The notes beneath the pieces are model-generated. The model saw nothing but the letters and a program-made list of their open reading frames with translations. It made no database searches and was not told the origin of the DNA. Positions 5,417 through 7,755 of a stretch of 7,755 nucleotides of DNA are shown here, one piece after another (the stretch's first letter is position 1; each line of letters begins with the position of its first letter). The stretch comes from Actinomycetota bacterium. GTDB taxonomy: Bacteria > Actinomycetota > Humimicrobiia > Humimicrobiales > Humimicrobiaceae. The stretch is from assembly GCA_003155275.1 (NCBI GenBank), contig PMCC01000143.1, forward strand, positions 1 through 7,755, written 5' to 3'. A program made the position numbers and the translations under genes.

Positions 5417-6034
5417 TTGCCTAAGATTTTTAAAAAAAAAGGTTTTATTTTTGTTTTGGTAATTTTAATTATCGCTGGCGCTATTGGCGGTTATTTTTGG
5501 TGGCAATCAGCCAATTCAAAAATCGCTATTGACCAGGCGCAGATTTTTGCACCAGAAATTGATTTAACTTCAGCTCATGGCGGCACCCTGGAAGCAGTTT
5601 ACGCCAATGAAGGCGATATTGTGGGGTCCCAAGCACTTGTGGCCAGAGTCAGTGGCGAATTGATTAAAACTTCATCTGCCGGGGAAATAATTAAAATCAA
5701 TGGCGGCATCGGTCGTGTCGTCAACCCCGGTGAAACCATGGCGATTTTAATTAATCCAGCCGAATTATCTGTTGTCGGCCAAGTACCGGAGAACAAAGGT
5801 TTGGTTGATATTCACGTCGGTCAAAATGCTTATTTTACCGTTGATGCCTTCGGCTCGCAGAAATTTTACGGCACGGTTAGCGAGGTTAGCCCAACGGCCA
5901 ACACCGGTGGCATTGCCTTCCAAAGTTCTAATACGCGTCAAACTCAAAACTTTGATGTTAAAATTAGGTTTAATCACACTCAATACCCTGATTTTAAAAA
6001 CGGTATGTCCGCCAGAATTTGGATTATAAAATAG
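5417..6034 (+). CDS. Short HlyD-like efflux adaptor without coiled-coil hairpin
   Basis: A 205-residue adaptor-type protein. KIFKKKG is followed by one membrane anchor (residues 9-28) with no lipobox. A biotinyl-lipoyl-like domain spans about 42-112 (GTLEAVYANEGDIV, then SGELIKTSSAGEIIKINGGI and VVNPGETMAIL). The two halves are joined directly, with no helical hairpin. A beta-barrel follows (ELSVVGQVPENKGL, VGQNAYFTVDAFG, 116-146), with a final strand NGMSARIWI. Compact adaptors like this occur upstream of ABC multidrug exporters in Gram-positive bacteria and some other lineages, and the next gene is such an exporter. Start is TTG with AAAGGA 6 nt before. Its codon use differs from the genes before 5330: only two ATA codons, and frequent GGC and GCC. 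This suggests a separate origin. Its substrate is unknown. Confidence 0.82.
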   Translation: MPKIFKKKGFIFVLVILIIAGAIGGYFWWQSANSKIAIDQAQIFAPEIDLTSAHGGTLEAVYANEGDIVGSQALVARVSGELIKTSSAGEIIKINGGIGRVVNPGETMAILINPAELSVVGQVPENKGLVDIHVGQNAYFTVDAFGSQKFYGTVSEVSPTANTGGIAFQSSNTRQTQNFDVKIRFNHTQYPDFKNGMSARIWIIK

Positions 6035-6103
6035 AGAACATTTGAAAGATGTCCTAGTAAATTAGAAAATAAAAAATACCCTCTAGATAAACGTAATTTA
6101 AAC
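6035..6103 (+). other. Short spacer between adaptor and ABC exporter
   Basis: A 69-nt AT-rich gap with no good Shine-Dalgarno before the exporter ATG. It contains an imperfect inverted repeat GAACAT/ATGTCC (6036-6041 and 6049-6054) with one mismatch, too weak for a terminator. The same-strand arrangement suggests co-transcription of the two genes. Confidence 0.4.
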
Positions 6104-7755
6104 ATGCTGAAAATTTTAAAGTTTCTAAAAAATTACTGGCTTTTGCTGATTTTTTTAATTATTTTAGTTTTCATTTCGGTCGCAATGACATTGCAACTGC
6201 CGGACTATATGGCAAGAATTATTAATGATGGTATTATCGGCCAAAATAGTGCTGTTATTTATAGTAATGGTTTTTGGATGCTATTACTTGCTTTAATCGG
6301 CGCGATTTGTACGGTTGGGGTTGGCTTTTTGGCCTCGAGGATTGCAACTGGTTTTGCCAAAGATGTCAGAAACAAAGTTTTTTCGCAAGTCGAGAGCTTT
6401 TCCTTGGTTGAATTCAATAAATTTTCCACCGCTTCACTCATCACCCGCTCAACAAACGATATTCAACAAATTCAAATGGTTCTAGTGCTTCTTTTAAGAA
6501 TGGTCCTGCAGGCGCCAATTACCGCTATCTGGGCGATTTACAAAGCCTATAATTTAGCCCCTTCACTTTCATGGGTAATTGTTCTAGCCGTGGTAGTGCT
6601 CATGAGTATTATTATTGTTCTCTTTTTAGTTGCCATCCCCAAATTCAAAATTTTGCAAAAATTAGTGGACAAACTTAATCTCGTCACCAGAGAAAATTTA
6701 ACCGGTTTGCGCGTCATCCGGGCTTTTAATAATGAAGAAATTCAAGAAGAAAAATTTGAAAAAGCCAATGTAGATTTAACTAACACTAATCTTTTCGTTA
6801 ATCGCTTAATGGTTATCATGCAGCCAATAATGATGCTGATTCTTAACTTAACTGCTATTTTGATTGTTTGGCTTGGTGCTCGGTTAGTTGGTTCAGGAAG
6901 CCTGGCTGTTGGCAATATGATCGCTTTTATGCAATACTCAATGCAAGTGATCATGGCGTTCTTATTGATCTCTCTTATTTTTATTATGTTGCCGCGCGCT
7001 TCGGTTTCGGCCAATCGTGTCATGGAAGTCATTGAAACTGAACCGTTAATCAAAAATCCGGAAAACCCCACCGACTTAACTGATAAACATCAGGGGGTGG
7101 TTGAGTTTAAAGATGTGGTTTTTTGTTATCCGGGTGCTGATACACCAGTCTTAGAGAATATTTCTTTTACAGCCCAACCCGGCCAGACTACCGCTTTTAT
7201 CGGCTCAACCGGCAGCGGTAAATCGACTCTAATCAATATGATACCGCGTTTTTATGATGTAACCGAGGGCAAGATTTTAATTGATGGTGTTGATATTCGA
7301 ACAATGAAGCTCGAGGAGCTCTACGCTAAAATTGGTTATGTGCCGCAAAAAGGCGTGCTTTTTTCCGGTACAGTGGAAAGCAATATTAAATACGGCGCGC
7401 CTGAAGCATCAATAAATGAAGTTGAAAAAGCCGCGGAAATTTCGCAAGCCGAAGAATTCATTAAAAATTTAGATGGACAATTTGATTCACCCATCGCTCA
7501 AGGCGGCGCCAATGTTTCGGGGGGGCAAAAACAGCGGCTTTCAATTGCTCGGGCGATTGTGAGACACCCAGAAATTTATATTTTTGACGATAGTTTTTCA
7601 GCGCTAGACTTTAAAACCGATGCCATGTTGCGCCAAGCTCTTGCTCAAGAAACGCAAAACAAAACAGTTTTAATTGTCGCCCAACGTATCTCCACCATTT
7701 TATCGGCCGATAAAATCATTGTTTTAGACGAAGGCAAAATTGTCGGCTCAGGCAA
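6104..7755 (+). CDS. ABC multidrug exporter half-transporter, degenerate-site subunit (partial, 3' end cut)
   Basis: 550 codons are present and the frame is open to the window edge; the usual length is about 570-600. Residues 1-325 are a type IV exporter membrane domain with six hydrophobic segments (about 11-31, 60-80, 135-155, 160-180, 245-270, 275-305). The nucleotide-binding domain has A-loop Tyr342 (FCYPGAD), Walker A GSTGSGKST (367-375), Q-loop GYVPQKGVLF, signature VSGGQ (471-475) and Walker B IYIFDD. The residue after the Walker B Asp is Asp496, not the catalytic Glu, and the switch His is replaced by Gln527 (VAQRIST). DDSFSALDFKTD with a Q-switch is the pattern of the non-canonical half of heterodimeric exporters (BmrC, TM287, EfrA type), so a canonical partner should follow. 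ATG 6104 is the only in-frame start before the conserved LKILKFLKNYW. ATA codons are rare (three). Confidence 0.9.
   Translation, partial: MLKILKFLKNYWLLLIFLIILVFISVAMTLQLPDYMARIINDGIIGQNSAVIYSNGFWMLLLALIGAICTVGVGFLASRIATGFAKDVRNKVFSQVESFSLVEFNKFSTASLITRSTNDIQQIQMVLVLLLRMVLQAPITAIWAIYKAYNLAPSLSWVIVLAVVVLMSIIIVLFLVAIPKFKILQKLVDKLNLVTRENLTGLRVIRAFNNEEIQEEKFEKANVDLTNTNLFVNRLMVIMQPIMMLILNLTAILIVWLGARLVGSGSLAVGNMIAFMQYSMQVIMAFLLISLIFIMLPRASVSANRVMEVIETEPLIKNPENPTDLTDKHQGVVEFKDVVFCYPGADTPVLENISFTAQPGQTTAFIGSTGSGKSTLINMIPRFYDVTEGKILIDGVDIRTMKLEELYAKIGYVPQKGVLFSGTVESNIKYGAPEASINEVEKAAEISQAEEFIKNLDGQFDSPIAQGGANVSGGQKQRLSIARAIVRHPEIYIFDDSFSALDFKTDAMLRQALAQETQNKTVLIVAQRISTILSADKIIVLDEGKIVGSG

Noticed and set aside
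5200..5424. A 74-codon open frame as a stand-alone small gene
   Set aside because: Its first part is the C-terminal third of an ABC ATPase following an in-frame stop, and its tail is read-through past the junction. It is better treated as part of the pseudogene.
5764..6029. Overlapping open frames on both strands inside the short adaptor
   Set aside because: The adaptor frame has a membrane anchor, lipoyl and barrel motifs and a ribosome binding site; the alternatives have none.
6036..6054. GAACAT/ATGTCC inverted repeat as terminator or PadR box
   Set aside because: Six-base stem with a mismatch, no following T run, and orientation opposite to the ATGT...ACAT PadR pattern.
1..7755. CRISPR array, tRNA/rRNA genes, insertion sequences or attachment sites
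   Set aside because: No regularly spaced repeats, no cloverleaf or rRNA signatures, no transposase motifs and no terminal inverted repeats with target duplications were seen, even around the 5330 junction.

Overview
The window looks like chromosomal DNA of an anaerobic, AT-rich low-GC Gram-positive bacterium (Clostridia-like). The support is the AT-rich intergenic DNA, strong sigma-A style promoters, frequent TTG/GTG starts with good ribosome binding sites, and the gene families present. These are a divergent uroporphyrinogen-decarboxylase/corrinoid-methyltransferase-like protein, a cytidylate-kinase-like protein next to a MarR regulator, and a PadR regulator overlapping a lipoprotein efflux adaptor. 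I cannot name the species. The part after about 5340 has different codon use and may come from another lineage.

Layout. (1) 21-1067, minus strand: a URO-D superfamily protein whose best start is an internal TTG. (2) 1068-1792: about 700 bp without a convincing gene. It holds a possible promoter for the URO-D gene, an unassigned promoter-like site followed by a 12-bp palindrome, a small possible gene remnant, and a strong promoter with a perfect 14-bp palindrome at the expected transcription start. (3) 1793-2915: a MarR regulator and a cytidylate-kinase-like protein, probably one operon. (4) 2923-5084: a TTGACA promoter with a 14-bp palindromic operator candidate, then a PadR regulator overlapping a 503-residue lipoprotein adaptor with a very long Ala/Gln/Asn-rich hairpin. 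(5) 5122-5412: wreckage. A MacB/LolD-type ABC ATPase has lost its Walker A and signature regions, carries a stop and has a ruined Walker B motif. It is fused to what looks like the last codons of a different, out-of-frame gene. (6) 5417-7755: a short membrane-anchored adaptor without a hairpin, then a multidrug-type ABC exporter half-transporter cut by the window end.

How the genes may work together. The PadR gene, lipoprotein adaptor and dead ATPase read as the remains of a PadR-controlled MacB-like efflux operon whose ATPase is destroyed and whose permease is absent here. A second efflux cassette of different base composition sits directly downstream on the same strand, with no clear promoter or terminator between them. 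It could therefore be transcribed from the PadR promoter. The exporter subunit has Asp instead of the catalytic Glu after Walker B and Gln instead of the switch His. That is the pattern of the degenerate partner in heterodimeric exporters such as BmrC/BmrD or TM287/TM288, so a second, catalytic half-transporter is expected just beyond 7755. The composition change could reflect horizontal transfer or, if this is a metagenomic contig, a false join near 5330-5340.
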